A DNA stretch of 64,000 nucleotides from JAISDD01 sp031553935 (GCA_031553935.1 JAVBKS010000005.1:1-64000), one strand, 5' to 3'. Shown: positions 26,648 to 37,340, counted from the first letter of the stretch. The notes: a model not told the origin generated them from the sequence alone. Numbers and translations: made by a program.

Positions 26648-26899
26648 ATGTATCTACATTTGGGAAATAATAACATCATTCCGATTAATGAAATAATAAC
26701 TATTTTAAATATCAGTTCGGATATATCGGAAGATGTAAAAGATATTATTGATACAGCGAAGCTTGATAAAAAACTTATTAATATAAGTGAAAAAGATAAA
26801 GCTAAATCACTTATAGTTTGTTTGGATAGAGTATATGTATCCCCGATTTCGTCAACAACTTTATACAAAAGAGGTACCGGTTTTAACAAGGAGGTTTAA
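26648..26899 (+). CDS. remB: Extracellular matrix regulator RemB (YaaB, DUF370)
   Basis: The 83-residue protein fits the DUF370 family: an N-terminal YLHLGNNNIIPINEIITIL strand and a middle KDKAKSLIVCLDRVYVSPIS. In B. subtilis the equivalent YaaB gene sits between recF and gyrB and affects matrix gene expression; the DNA-binding relative RemA is better known. It is packed 3 nt from both neighbours, consistent with a recF-remB-gyrB operon. Confidence 0.88.
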   Translation: MYLHLGNNNIIPINEIITILNISSDISEDVKDIIDTAKLDKKLINISEKDKAKSLIVCLDRVYVSPISSTTLYKRGTGFNKEV

Positions 26900-26901
26900 G
26901 T

Positions 26902-28803
26902 TTGGCTAATACTGAAAATGGATATAATGCTTCCGATATTCAGGTATTAGAAGGATTAGAGGCAGTAAGAAAAAGACCAGGAATGTATATTGGATCAACT
27001 GGCAGTAAAGGACTTCATCACTTAGTCTATGAAATTGTCGACAATAGTATCGATGAATCAGTAGGTGGTTATTGTGACCATATCAGTGTGATCGTAAACA
27101 TCGATAATAGTGTGGAAGTCAGCGATAATGGACGAGGGATACCGGTTGATCTGCACCCCGTAGTGGGAATACCCGCTTTAGAAGTAATCATGACCACCCT
27201 GCATTCCGGCGGTAAATTTGGCGGTAAAGGCTATACGATTTCCGGCGGTTTGCACGGTGTCGGCCTATCTGTTGTCAATGCTTTATCAGAACATATGATC
27301 GTAACCATCTACAGGGAAGGATTTTCATACAGACAGGAATATCGCCGGGGAAAACCGGTAACCGATATTATCAAGTATGGAGAAACCGATAAAAGTGGTA
27401 CAAAAATTTGGTTTAGTCCTGATCCGGAAGTATTCGAAGAGCGCATTTATGACAGCGAAATCTTAATCCAAAGACTAAGGGAATTAAGCTTTTTGAACAA
27501 AGGTTTAAAAATATCTTATAAGGATATGCGCAATGAAGAGTTAAACAAAGAGTTCTCTTCTGATGGACTGCGTGATTTCGTGGTCTACATAAATAAAAAC
27601 AAAGAATTATTAAATACTGCACCGATCTATTTTGAATCAATAAAAGAAGATGTTGTTGTTTCGGTGGCAGTGCAATATAATAGCGGCTACAGCGAAAACA
27701 TATACTCTTTCGCTAATAATATAAGAACCCAAGAAGGTGGCACGCATGAAACCGGCTTAAAAAATGCTCTAACCAGAATCATTAACGATTATTGCCGTAA
27801 AAACGGATTAATTAAAGAAAATGATCCTAATTTGGCTGGTGAAGATATAAGAGAAGGCATCGCGGCTGTTATATCCGTTTTAGTTAAAGATCCTCAATTT
27901 GAAGGTCAAACCAAAACGAAACTAGGTAATACTAACGTTCAAGGGATAGTTAATGGCGTGGTTTACGAGCAATTTGGAGATTATTTAAACGAAAACCCGT
28001 CTATAGCCCGTAAAATTGCCGACAAATCAATTGCTGCTCGCCGTGCCCGTGAAGCTGCACGCAAAGCCCGGGAACTAACGAGAAGGAAAAGCGCACTAGA
28101 ATCTACTTCATTGCCAGGAAAACTTGCTGATTGCAGTGAATCGAATCCGGCAATGTCAGAAATTTTCATAGTCGAGGGTAATTCTGCAGGAGGATCAGCA
28201 AAACAAGGAAGAGATCCAAAGTACCAAGCAATTCTACCCTTGCGCGGAAAGATTTTGAATGTTGAAAAAGCGCGTTTAGATAGAGTTTTATCCAGTGAAG
28301 AAATAAGGAATTTAATTACGGCATTAGGAACAGGGATAGGCGAAGATTTTGATATTAACAGAGCCCGTTATCACCGGATATTTATTATGACTGATGCTGA
28401 TGTTGACGGCTCGCATATTAGAGTACTGTTGTTAACGTTCTTTTACCGTTACATGAGGCAATTGATTGAAAATGGATATATATATATAGCGCAACCGCCG
28501 CTTTATGGTCTCAAACGAGGAAAAGACATTCGCTATTTTTATAATGATGCCGATGTTAATAAATTTTTAGCCGAGAGCGAGCATAAATGGTCTATGCAAA
28601 GATATAAAGGTCTTGGAGAAATGGACCCGGAGCAACTCTGGTCCACAACTATGAATGTTGAAACTCGTACAGTACTTAAGGTCAATATTGAACATGCCAT
28701 TGAAGCGGAAAATGTTTTTTCTGATTTGATGGGTGACAATGTAGAACCGCGGCGCGAATTCATTCAAGCAAATGCGAAGTATGCTAGTAATATAGATATT
28801 TAA
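26902..28803 (+). CDS. gyrB: DNA gyrase subunit B
   Basis: The ATPase subunit of gyrase, 633 residues, which introduces negative supercoils with GyrA. The GHKL ATPase motifs include EIVDNSIDE and GGLHGVGLSVVNALS; the TOPRIM domain begins at EGNSAGGSAKQGRD. The C-terminal end lacks the large insert of E. coli GyrB, as is normal in Firmicutes. It starts at TTG after AAGGAGG. Confidence 0.97.
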   Translation: MANTENGYNASDIQVLEGLEAVRKRPGMYIGSTGSKGLHHLVYEIVDNSIDESVGGYCDHISVIVNIDNSVEVSDNGRGIPVDLHPVVGIPALEVIMTTLHSGGKFGGKGYTISGGLHGVGLSVVNALSEHMIVTIYREGFSYRQEYRRGKPVTDIIKYGETDKSGTKIWFSPDPEVFEERIYDSEILIQRLRELSFLNKGLKISYKDMRNEELNKEFSSDGLRDFVVYINKNKELLNTAPIYFESIKEDVVVSVAVQYNSGYSENIYSFANNIRTQEGGTHETGLKNALTRIINDYCRKNGLIKENDPNLAGEDIREGIAAVISVLVKDPQFEGQTKTKLGNTNVQGIVNGVVYEQFGDYLNENPSIARKIADKSIAARRAREAARKARELTRRKSALESTSLPGKLADCSESNPAMSEIFIVEGNSAGGSAKQGRDPKYQAILPLRGKILNVEKARLDRVLSSEEIRNLITALGTGIGEDFDINRARYHRIFIMTDADVDGSHIRVLLLTFFYRYMRQLIENGYIYIAQPPLYGLKRGKDIRYFYNDADVNKFLAESEHKWSMQRYKGLGEMDPEQLWSTTMNVETRTVLKVNIEHAIEAENVFSDLMGDNVEPRREFIQANAKYASNIDI

Positions 28804-28826
28804 TCAATTCCACAGGAGGTATACTA

Positions 28827-31265
28827 TTGGATTCAGGTGATTTGTTCAAATCTCTCGACAAAGTTGTAGATATAGATTTAAAAAAGGAAGTTGAGCGTTC
28901 TTTTTTAGAATACTCAATGAGTGTAATCGTCTCCCGAGCATTACCCGATGTGCGCGATGGATTAAAACCGGTCCATAGAAGAATACTTTACGCTCTATAT
29001 GATCTGGGAATGACTCATGATAAGCCGCATAAGAAATCGGCCAATATCGTGGGTGAAGTAATGGGCAAATACCATCCTCATGGAGACAGCGCCATATATC
29101 AGACTTTAGTAAAAATGGCACAGACTTTTTCCATGCGTTATCCACTGATTGATGGCCATGGTAACTTTGGATCAATAGATGGCGATGAAGCTGCGGCCAT
29201 GCGATACACCGAGTCAAGAATGTCGCGCATTGGCGGTGAACTACTAAAAGACATCAACAAAGATACCATACTTTGGCGCCCAAACTATGACGATTCCTTA
29301 AAAGAGCCCCAGGTACTCCCTGCGCGGATACCGAATTTACTTTTAAACGGTTCAGCGGGAATCGCGGTCGGCATGGCTACCAATATTCCACCGCATAATC
29401 TAACTGAACTGGCTGATGGCATCAAAGCTTATATAGATAATAATGATATCAGTATCGATGAATTAATGAAGTATATACCCGGCCCAGATTTTCCAACTGC
29501 AGGTATAATGGAAAAACAGGGGATCAAAAAAGCTTATGAAACCGGGCGTGGATCAATTAAAATTAGGGCACGGCACCATATTGAGGAATTAAAAGCGGGC
29601 AAAAGTGCCGTGATAATTACGGAACTGCCTTATCAGGTAAACAAATCTAAACTAGTCGAGCGTATTGCCGAATTAGTTAAGGATAAAAAAATTGAAGGTA
29701 TTACCGATTTAAGAGACGAATCAGACCGCCGCGGAATTAGAGTGGTTATAGAAGTCAGAAAAGACGTAAACATAGGTATTTTAGTTAACAAGCTTTACAA
29801 ACATACCCAAATGGAAGATAGTTTTGGGGTTAATATGCTTAGCCTGGTTAATGGGCAGCCCCAGACCTTAAATCTAAAACAAATGTTAGTGTATTATGTC
29901 GAGCATAGAGAAGAAGTAATACGCAATGCCACAACCTATGATTTAAATATTGCAAAAAACAGAAAGCACATACTAGAAGGATTAAAACTAGCCCTGGATC
30001 ACATTGACGATATTATTAGTTTAATTAGGAGTTCCAGCAATAGGGAGCAAGCCCGGACGCAATTAGAAGAGCGTTATGGTTTTACAGAGATACAAGCCAA
30101 TGCCATCCTCGATATGCGCTTCGTTCAATTAACCGGGTTAGAACGCAGTAAAATCGATGATGAATTTAATGATCTAGTTAAAAAGATTATTGATTTGGAA
30201 GACATCTTGAATAGTCCCTTTAGAGTTAAACAAATAATTAAAGAAGATTTAGACGATATTTCTAAACGGTTCGGTGATGAACGTAGAACGGAAATATCGA
30301 TGTTAGCTAATGATATGAGTGAAGAAGATTTCATTGAAGACCATGAGGTTGTAATTACTCTAAGTAATCGGGGCTATGTAAAAAGGCAGCCTCTAGATAC
30401 ATATCGCTCCCAAAGAAGGGGCGGTCGAGGCATTAGTTCAGCCACGATTAAAACTGAAGACTTTGCTAATGAAATTTTGGTTACCTCGGTTCTTTCCCAT
30501 ATACTGTTTTTCACCAATCAAGGCCGGGTATTTTCGTATCGGGCGCATCATTTGCCGGAAGCATCTAGAGTAGCAAAGGGATGGGCATTGGTTAATTTCT
30601 TGGAGCTGCGCCCTGATGAGAGTGTAACTACCATCATTGATACCAAGACATTTGATGAAGATAGAAATCTGTTAATGGTGACCAAAAAAGGTATAATCAA
30701 AAAAACCCAGTTTTCTATGTTCGGCAACATTAGGAAAAATGGCCTGATTGCTGTTAATTTGAAACCGGATGACGAATTGGTTGGAGTTTTGCGCGTAGAA
30801 GACGCTGACCAAATAATGATAGCTACTGCTGACGGTTTTACCATAACCTTCGAGCAAAAACAAGTTAGACCGATGGGAAGAACCGCTACCGGGATTAAAG
30901 GTATTAATCTCAGAAGAGGTGACAATGTAATCGGCGTTGATAAATATAGGCAGCAAGCCAGTGCCCTCTTAGTAACCGAGAATGGCTATGGCAAAAGGGT
31001 GCCCTTAGAAGAATTTAAATGTCAGCAACGCGGAGGACGGGGCTTAAAATCAATAGATTTAACCGATAAAAATGGAACCTTAGTTGCCTTTAAAATTGTT
31101 TACCCTGAAGACGAGTTAATGATATTAACCGGCGATGGACAATTGATAAGATTAGAAGTTAATGATGTATCTCTCCAGAAAAGATATGCGCGCGGTGTAT
31201 TGTTGATGAGACTTCCCGATGAAGATCGCATAGTAGGAATTGCAAGATTTAATTTAGACAGATAG
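28827..31265 (+). CDS. gyrA: DNA gyrase subunit A
   Basis: The DNA-cleaving subunit, 812 residues. The catalytic tyrosine lies in AAMRYTESRMS. The C-terminal beta-pinwheel has the gyrase-specific box SQRRGGRG and a second QQRGGRG copy, which separate it from ParC. The quinolone-resistance region (GDSAIYQTLVKMAQ) looks unaltered at its usual Ser/Asp-like positions. The start is TTG with CAGGAGG upstream. Confidence 0.97.
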   Translation: MDSGDLFKSLDKVVDIDLKKEVERSFLEYSMSVIVSRALPDVRDGLKPVHRRILYALYDLGMTHDKPHKKSANIVGEVMGKYHPHGDSAIYQTLVKMAQTFSMRYPLIDGHGNFGSIDGDEAAAMRYTESRMSRIGGELLKDINKDTILWRPNYDDSLKEPQVLPARIPNLLLNGSAGIAVGMATNIPPHNLTELADGIKAYIDNNDISIDELMKYIPGPDFPTAGIMEKQGIKKAYETGRGSIKIRARHHIEELKAGKSAVIITELPYQVNKSKLVERIAELVKDKKIEGITDLRDESDRRGIRVVIEVRKDVNIGILVNKLYKHTQMEDSFGVNMLSLVNGQPQTLNLKQMLVYYVEHREEVIRNATTYDLNIAKNRKHILEGLKLALDHIDDIISLIRSSSNREQARTQLEERYGFTEIQANAILDMRFVQLTGLERSKIDDEFNDLVKKIIDLEDILNSPFRVKQIIKEDLDDISKRFGDERRTEISMLANDMSEEDFIEDHEVVITLSNRGYVKRQPLDTYRSQRRGGRGISSATIKTEDFANEILVTSVLSHILFFTNQGRVFSYRAHHLPEASRVAKGWALVNFLELRPDESVTTIIDTKTFDEDRNLLMVTKKGIIKKTQFSMFGNIRKNGLIAVNLKPDDELVGVLRVEDADQIMIATADGFTITFEQKQVRPMGRTATGIKGINLRRGDNVIGVDKYRQQASALLVTENGYGKRVPLEEFKCQQRGGRGLKSIDLTDKNGTLVAFKIVYPEDELMILTGDGQLIRLEVNDVSLQKRYARGVLLMRLPDEDRIVGIARFNLDR

Positions 31266-31304
31266 AATTTATGATAAAGTTTCAGTTAAGCAGGAGGAAA
31301 AACG

Positions 31305-32189
31305 ATGGCTGAAAAAGGTACTTTTAACGTTAAAGCCGGTTTGGCTCAGATGTTGAAAGGCGGAGTAATAATGGATGTAACAACTCCTGAACAGGCAAAA
31401 ATTGCAGAAGCCGCAGGAGCATGTGCAGTAATGGCCTTAGAGAGGGTTCCGGCAGACATCCGTGCCACCGGCGGAATTGCAAGAATGGCTGACCCCAGTA
31501 TAATAATGCGCATTCAGGATGCTGTATCGATACCAGTAATGGCTAAGTGCAGAATCGGACATTTCGTTGAAGCCCAGATACTTGAGCACTTGGGAATTGA
31601 TTATATCGATGAAAGTGAAGTCCTGACCCCGGCAGATGATAAGTATCATGTTGATAAAACCCTTTTCAAAGTTCCCTTCGTTTGCGGTGCTCGTAATTTG
31701 GGCGAAGCCCTGCGCAGAATCGGAGAAGGAGCAGCTATGATAAGAACTAAGGGCGAGCCCGGGACGGGTAATATAGTAGAAGCAGTGCGTCATATCAGGC
31801 AAGTAAATGATGAAATTCGCTGGGTGAGCAATCTTCCCAAAGATGAACTTATGGCCGCAGCCAAAGATTTGCAGGCACCATATGAGCTGATTTTAGCGGT
31901 TGGGGAAGCGAAACGGCTTCCAGTAGTCAATTTTGCTGCTGGAGGAATTGCAACTCCGGCGGATGCAGCACTTATGATGCAATTGGGTTGTGATGGAATA
32001 TTCGTGGGTTCAGGAATATTTAAGTCCGGCGATCCGGCAATCAGAGCCAAAGCGATCGTAGCCGCAACGACCTACTATAATGACAGCAAAGTATTAGCTG
32101 AGGTCTCACGAGATTTAGGGGAAGCCATGGTAGGAATCGATATCAGCACGATTAGGCCGGAGGAGAGGATGCAGGAGCGTGGGTGGTAA
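31305..32189 (+). CDS. pdxS: Pyridoxal 5'-phosphate synthase subunit PdxS
   Basis: PdxS joins ribose-5-phosphate, glyceraldehyde-3-phosphate and ammonia into PLP. The 294-residue protein is a TIM barrel with MDVTTPEQAKIAEAAGA, the GEPGTGNIVEAVRH phosphate site and FVGSGIFKS near the end. It starts at ATG with GCAGGAGG upstream and is followed with an 11-nt overlap by its glutaminase partner. Confidence 0.97.
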   Translation: MAEKGTFNVKAGLAQMLKGGVIMDVTTPEQAKIAEAAGACAVMALERVPADIRATGGIARMADPSIIMRIQDAVSIPVMAKCRIGHFVEAQILEHLGIDYIDESEVLTPADDKYHVDKTLFKVPFVCGARNLGEALRRIGEGAAMIRTKGEPGTGNIVEAVRHIRQVNDEIRWVSNLPKDELMAAAKDLQAPYELILAVGEAKRLPVVNFAAGGIATPADAALMMQLGCDGIFVGSGIFKSGDPAIRAKAIVAATTYYNDSKVLAEVSRDLGEAMVGIDISTIRPEERMQERGW

Positions 32190-32748
32190 AACCATCGGCA
32201 TTCTAGCTCTGCAAGGTGCTTTTTTAGAGCATGAACAGTCTTTGAGAAAATGCAAAGTAAAGTCTATACAAATCAGAAATAGCTATGAACTTGATCTAAT
32301 TGACGGCCTAATAATACCCGGAGGAGAAAGCACAGTCATAGGAAAGCTTCTTCTAGATTACAGGCTCTTTGATAAAATAAAACAAAAGGCTGCGGAAAAA
32401 TTGCCTATCTTTGGGACCTGCGCCGGAATGATATTAATGGCCAAAGAAATAATAGATTATGAACAGCCAAAATTAGGTTTAATGGATATTAAAGTAAAAC
32501 GCAATGCATTTGGCAGGCAAGTGGAGAGCTTCGAGACCGATTTAGAAATAGACGAAATTGGGAAAACTAAAGGGGTATTTATCAGAGCTCCATATATAGA
32601 ATCGCTCTGGGGTGAGGTTAAACCCATGTGCACTTATCAAAAAAAAATAGTGATGGCCAGACAGGGATCTAATTTGCTGGTGACTGCTTTTCATCCGGAA
32701 TTGACGGCTGAGACAGTAATTCATGAGTATTTTATAAAGATGCTGTAG
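32179..32748 (+). CDS. pdxT: PLP synthase glutaminase subunit PdxT
   Basis: PdxT hydrolyses glutamine and channels ammonia to PdxS. The 189-residue class-I-like amidotransferase has GGESTVIGKLL, the nucleophile Cys in GTCAGMILMA and the C-terminal catalytic HPE (FHPELTAE). It starts at GTG inside the end of pdxS, suggesting coupled translation. Confidence 0.95.
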   Translation: MGGKTIGILALQGAFLEHEQSLRKCKVKSIQIRNSYELDLIDGLIIPGGESTVIGKLLLDYRLFDKIKQKAAEKLPIFGTCAGMILMAKEIIDYEQPKLGLMDIKVKRNAFGRQVESFETDLEIDEIGKTKGVFIRAPYIESLWGEVKPMCTYQKKIVMARQGSNLLVTAFHPELTAETVIHEYFIKML

Positions 32749-32834
32749 ATAATAATCTTTGCCATTGCAACTTGCCAGGCTTTTTATCATATGATAAAAT
32801 TGAGCGCAAATTAAATATTATGCTATGAAGGGAA

Positions 32835-33030
32835 TAGTAGAATTAACCGGGTTTAAGAGAGCTGGTGGCAGGTGTGAACCAGTACGAAGGTGATTCGAAT
32901 CCACCCCGGAGCATTCGTTATTTGAACGGTGATACCGATACAATCATTAAGTGGATGTGAATGACATCAATAAGGGTGGCAACGCGGGAAAAACCTCTCG
33001 TCCCTAGTGGGACGAGAGGTTTGCATTTTT
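32835..33030 (+). promoter_or_regulatory. T-box leader, probably serine-responsive
   Basis: The T-box sequence AGGGTGGCAACGCGG lies at 32972-32986, followed by a strong terminator hairpin, ACCTCTCGTCCC (32993-33004) pairing with GGGACGAGAGGT (33009-33020), and T-rich DNA. Upstream, the stem I elements CCAGTA and CCGGAGC are seen, and the specifier position GAA-TCC-ACC gives UCC (32900-32902), a serine codon. Uncharged tRNA-Ser would bind and prevent termination, turning on the aminotransferase-serA-serS genes. Confidence 0.88.
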
Positions 33031-33061
33031 ATCATCTTTTTGCTTATGAGGAGGAATTTAA

Positions 33062-34219
33062 ATGGTGGGCGATCAATATTTGCTGTTACCTGGACCAACG
33101 CCCATTCCGGATAGAGTAAAAAGGGCAATGTCTAAGCCCATGATTAATCATCGCGGTATGGAATTTCGGATAATGCTGGAATACATTATAGAAGAACTGA
33201 AAGCGATCCATAAAACGAAAGGGGACATAGCGATATTTCCGGCATCAGGAACCGGAGGATTAGAAGCTGCTATCGTTAATTTTGTTTCTCCAGGGGATAA
33301 AGTCTTGTCAATATCTTCGGGGGTTTTTGGTGATCGTTGGGCAGAAATTGCTGAGAATTTTGGAGCTCAAGTTGAAAGAGTTGATTTCCCGTGGGGTCAG
33401 TCAGTTGATCCGCAAATAATAAAGGAAAAATTAATTAAGGATACTAATGCAAATATCAAAGCCATACTAGTTACCCAAAATGAGACTTCGACCGGCATCT
33501 ATAATGACTTAAAAAGCATTGGCGAAGCAATCGGCTCGCATCCGGCTCTGCTGATGGTAGATGCAATTAGCGGTTTAGCAACTATTGATATGGATATGGA
33601 TGACTGGAATTTAGATGTGGTGATAAGCGGATCCCAAAAAGCATTTATGATTCCTCCGGGAATTGCGATAATGGCATATAATAAAAAAGCGCTGGCAGCG
33701 CATGCGAACTGCAGTGGACCTCGTTTTTATTGGGATCTGACTGCTGTAAGAAAGTACCTGGAAAAAGGTCAGACCTCAGTAACTCCGCCTATCTCTTTAT
33801 ACTTTGGGCTTGAAGAGGCATTAATTATGTTTAAAGAAGAAGGCTTGGAGAATATTATTTCTAGACATAGGAACTATAGAGATATAGTGCGATGTGCTAT
33901 CAAGGCTTTAGGTTTAGAATTAATGGCGGCTGATCATTGTGCATCCCCAACGGTTACTGCTGTATTTGCGCCGCCGGATATTGGAGCTAACAAAATACGT
34001 GAAATGATGTATAAAGATTTTAATATTGTTTTGGCGGGAGGACAGCAAAACTTAGATAATAAAATCTTCAGATTCGGACACTTAGGTTATGTTCGGGAAT
34101 TAGACTTAGTAGCATCTATAGCAGCACTCGAAATAACCCTATCTAGAGTGGGATATCCAGTGAATTTAGGTCACTCTGTAAGCAAAGCACTGGAATGCTT
34201 AAAAGAAAATATTACTTAG
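33062..34219 (+). CDS. PLP-dependent aminotransferase (class V, alanine-glyoxylate/serine-pyruvate type)
   Basis: The 385-residue class V aminotransferase carries the PLP lysine K193 in SGSQKAFMIPPG and the ASGTGGLEAA phosphate-binding region (61-70). By sequence it belongs to the alanine-glyoxylate/serine-pyruvate group, also mis-annotated in the past as a soluble hydrogenase subunit. Because it is the first gene behind a serine T-box and lies directly before serA, I infer it acts as the phosphoserine aminotransferase, in place of SerC. GAGGAGG precedes the ATG. Confidence 0.9.
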   Translation: MVGDQYLLLPGPTPIPDRVKRAMSKPMINHRGMEFRIMLEYIIEELKAIHKTKGDIAIFPASGTGGLEAAIVNFVSPGDKVLSISSGVFGDRWAEIAENFGAQVERVDFPWGQSVDPQIIKEKLIKDTNANIKAILVTQNETSTGIYNDLKSIGEAIGSHPALLMVDAISGLATIDMDMDDWNLDVVISGSQKAFMIPPGIAIMAYNKKALAAHANCSGPRFYWDLTAVRKYLEKGQTSVTPPISLYFGLEEALIMFKEEGLENIISRHRNYRDIVRCAIKALGLELMAADHCASPTVTAVFAPPDIGANKIREMMYKDFNIVLAGGQQNLDNKIFRFGHLGYVRELDLVASIAALEITLSRVGYPVNLGHSVSKALECLKENIT

Positions 34220-34245
34220 AAATGCGAAGGGAGTAGTATTAACCC

Positions 34246-35841
34246 ATGGATCAAATAAAAGTTATAGTAACTGAGAAAATTGCCGATGAAGGCATCGCTT
34301 TACTGAAGCAAGAAGTAGAGGTCGATTACCGGGACGGGATTGCGCGCGAGGAATTGTTAGAAATTATTGGCAACTACGACGCTTTAATTGTTAGAAGTGT
34401 TACGGATGTTAATGAAGAGCTAGTCAAAAAAGGCGTTCCCCGTTTGAAAATAGTCGGACGAGCAGGAAATGGCGTTGATAATATTGATGTGGAAGCGTGT
34501 ACGCGTTTAGGTGTGGTTGTAGCCAACACTCCGGACAGCAATACCATATCGGCAGCAGAGCAGACCATAAACCTGCTTTTGGCATCATCACGCAAAACTG
34601 CATGGGCAAACAATTTTCTCAAAGGTGGGGTCTGGGACCGCAAACCCTTTAGAGGAGTAGAATTATACGGCAAAACCGTTGGGATTGTTGGTTTGGGAAG
34701 AATCGGATCAATGGTTGCGACCAGATTAAAAGCTTTTAATATGAAAGTAATTGCCTATGATCCCTATATAGCAAACGAACGATTCGAACGCTTCGGCGCC
34801 GAAAAAAGAGATTCACTTGAACAATTGGTGAAAGAAGCTGACTTTATTACAGTGCATACTCCCCGCAATGAAGAAACCATGCACATGGTTAACGAAGAAG
34901 TGCTGAATTTTGCCAAAGAAGGTGTAAGGTTGATAAATTGCGCCCGCGGCGGAATTATTAAAGAATCGGCAATCCTTAGTGGTTTGGAATCCGGTAAAGT
35001 AGCTAGCGCGGGTCTAGACGTATTCGAAAAAGAACCGGCAACGGGAAACCCACTCTTCACTTTTGATAATGTAGTAGTTTCACCCCATTTGGGAGCAGAT
35101 ACATTCGAAGCTCAGAAGAGGGTAGGCGAAAACATCGCCGAACAGGTAATAAGAGCCCTCAAGGGCGAAATCGTTCCTAATGTAGTGAATTTGCCAACCA
35201 TGCTAACTGAAGAACTGGACTATTTATATCCATATATTCAATTAGCAGAGAAAATGGGTTGTGTTTATTACCAATTAGAAAAATCTGCCCTAGATAGAAT
35301 TGAATTAACCTATAGCGGCCCTATTAGCAGAAATGAAACCCAGATCTTAACGATCGCCTTTTTAAAAGGACTGCTAAATACAGTAATGAGTGAAAACGTA
35401 AGCTATGTTAATGCACGACTTATTGCTGAAGATCGCGGAATAAAGATTTTCGAAAAAAAAGAAGAACAAACACTTAAGCGCTATAAGAACCTAATCGGAG
35501 TAAAACTATATGGCCAAGGTAAAGAAATAGAATTAGCAGGGACTTTATCAAGAGCTAGGAAACCAATTCTAGTAGAAATTGATGGCTATGAAACCGAGAC
35601 TCCGTTAGAAGGATATGTATTATTGATTGAGCATCATGATCGACCCAGAGTTATTGGACCGGTAGCAACGCTTTTAGGTGATCACAGCGTCAACATCGCC
35701 GGGATGAAAGTTGCACGCAAAACCAAAGGCGATATCTCGATAATGTTGATAAACGTTGATAATGACATCGAAGAAAAGGTATTAAACTCCTTAAGTAAGT
35801 CTGATGGAGTAATTAATGAAGTAAAGTTACTGCAATTTTAG
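34246..35841 (+). CDS. serA: D-3-phosphoglycerate dehydrogenase
   Basis: SerA oxidises 3-phosphoglycerate, the first step of serine synthesis. The 531-residue long form has the NAD-binding GLGRIGSMVATRLKAF, the catalytic RGGI region and HLGADTFEAQ, then an intervening domain and a C-terminal ACT domain (YVLLIEHHDRPRVIGPVATL) that usually binds serine for feedback control. It follows the aminotransferase by 26 nt. No serB is seen here. Confidence 0.96.
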   Translation: MDQIKVIVTEKIADEGIALLKQEVEVDYRDGIAREELLEIIGNYDALIVRSVTDVNEELVKKGVPRLKIVGRAGNGVDNIDVEACTRLGVVVANTPDSNTISAAEQTINLLLASSRKTAWANNFLKGGVWDRKPFRGVELYGKTVGIVGLGRIGSMVATRLKAFNMKVIAYDPYIANERFERFGAEKRDSLEQLVKEADFITVHTPRNEETMHMVNEEVLNFAKEGVRLINCARGGIIKESAILSGLESGKVASAGLDVFEKEPATGNPLFTFDNVVVSPHLGADTFEAQKRVGENIAEQVIRALKGEIVPNVVNLPTMLTEELDYLYPYIQLAEKMGCVYYQLEKSALDRIELTYSGPISRNETQILTIAFLKGLLNTVMSENVSYVNARLIAEDRGIKIFEKKEEQTLKRYKNLIGVKLYGQGKEIELAGTLSRARKPILVEIDGYETETPLEGYVLLIEHHDRPRVIGPVATLLGDHSVNIAGMKVARKTKGDISIMLINVDNDIEEKVLNSLSKSDGVINEVKLLQF

Positions 35842-35902
35842 CTAGAGTTAACCCAGAGCTATATGAAAACTTATGCTGAAACTTTTTTGTAGGAGGGATA
35901 GG

Positions 35903-37183
35903 ATGCTTGATGCAAAATATATCCGTTCTCAGCCGGATGTTGTTGAAGCTTTATTACAGAAGAGAAATATAAGTGGTGCCTTGGACAGATTTCTGGTCCT
36001 AGATGTGAAGTGGCGCGGTTTACTGACTCAAGTTGAGGAGCGTAAAAACTTTCGCAATCAGGCATCTCAAGAGGTAGGTCGGCTAAAGAAAAGTGGTGAA
36101 AACGCTGAAGATATTATGGAAAGCGTTAGAAAAACCGGAGCAGAGATAAAAGCTTTAGACGAAGAAATAGCTAGCCTCGAGCTTGAAATAAACGAAATTC
36201 TTTTAAGAATTCCTAATTTGCCGCACGAGTCGGTACCAGTTGGAATTGACGAGGAAAGCAACATTTCTATTCGCAGCTGGGGTGAACGGCGCGAGTTTAA
36301 CTTTGCTCCCTTAGCACATTGGGATCTGGGCACAAATCTAGATATTCTAGATTTTGAGCGCGCCGCTAAGCTATCAGGGGCACGATTCACGGTTTACAAG
36401 GGACTCGGAGCACGCTTGGAAAGAGCAATAATAAACTTTTTCTTAGACGTTCACATAGAACAGCACGGTTACAAAGAAATACTTCCACCTTTTATGGTTA
36501 GTGCTGAATGCATGCAGGGTACAGGTCAATTGCCGAAATTTGCCGAGGACATGTTCAAACTCGAGCAACGTGAAATGTATCTAATTCCAACTGCCGAGGT
36601 ACCTTTGACTAACCTTTATAGGGAAGAGATATTAACAGCAGAACAATTGCCGCAGTATTTAACAGCCTATACTCCTTGTTTCAGAGCGGAAGCCGGATCA
36701 CATGGCCGGGATACGCGTGGGGTGATCAGGCAGCATCAATTTAATAAAGTAGAATTAGTTAAAATAGTTACCCCAGAGAATTCATATGCTGAACTCGAAA
36801 AACTGACCGCTAATGCCGAAAAGGTATTGCAATTGTTAAAACTCCCTTACCGAGTAATGCTTTTATCAAGCGGTGATATGGGTTTCTCTGCTGCCAAAAC
36901 CTACGATATAGAAGTTTGGATGCCGAGCTATGAAGCCTACAAAGAAATTTCTTCCTGCTCGAATTGTGAAGATTTTCAAGCCCGGCGGGCTAATATTCGT
37001 TATCGTCCGGAAGCCAAAGCTAAACCACAATTTGTACACACCCTAAACGGTTCAGGAGTAGCTGTCGGTCGAACAGTAGCGGCAATACTAGAAAACTATC
37101 AACAAGAAGATGGTTCCATAATCATACCGGATGCACTCCAAAGTTATATGAATGGTGCAAAAGTAATAAAACCGGAGAAATAA
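35903..37183 (+). CDS. serS: Seryl-tRNA synthetase
   Basis: A class II synthetase of 426 residues that charges tRNA-Ser and also tRNA-Sec. The N-terminal coiled-coil arm (about residues 30-100) precedes motif 2 FRAEAGSHGRDTRGVIRQHQ and motif 3 NGSGVAVGRTVAAILEN. Start ATG 35903 has AGGAGGG upstream; an earlier in-frame codon at 35873 does not. It lies behind the serine T-box, in line with control by tRNA-Ser charging. Confidence 0.96.
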   Translation: MLDAKYIRSQPDVVEALLQKRNISGALDRFLVLDVKWRGLLTQVEERKNFRNQASQEVGRLKKSGENAEDIMESVRKTGAEIKALDEEIASLELEINEILLRIPNLPHESVPVGIDEESNISIRSWGERREFNFAPLAHWDLGTNLDILDFERAAKLSGARFTVYKGLGARLERAIINFFLDVHIEQHGYKEILPPFMVSAECMQGTGQLPKFAEDMFKLEQREMYLIPTAEVPLTNLYREEILTAEQLPQYLTAYTPCFRAEAGSHGRDTRGVIRQHQFNKVELVKIVTPENSYAELEKLTANAEKVLQLLKLPYRVMLLSSGDMGFSAAKTYDIEVWMPSYEAYKEISSCSNCEDFQARRANIRYRPEAKAKPQFVHTLNGSGVAVGRTVAAILENYQQEDGSIIIPDALQSYMNGAKVIKPEK

Positions 37184-37340
37184 AGACTAATAAAGCGTCC
37201 CTAAGGACGAAGAGAAAGGCCTATTATAAGGAGACCTGCTGAAGATAATAGCAGCTCCTGGCGGTTGACATCGCCATAGGACTGTGCTAAAATTTTCATT
37301 GCGCTAATTGCAAAGCAGATACAAAACTTAATACCCATTT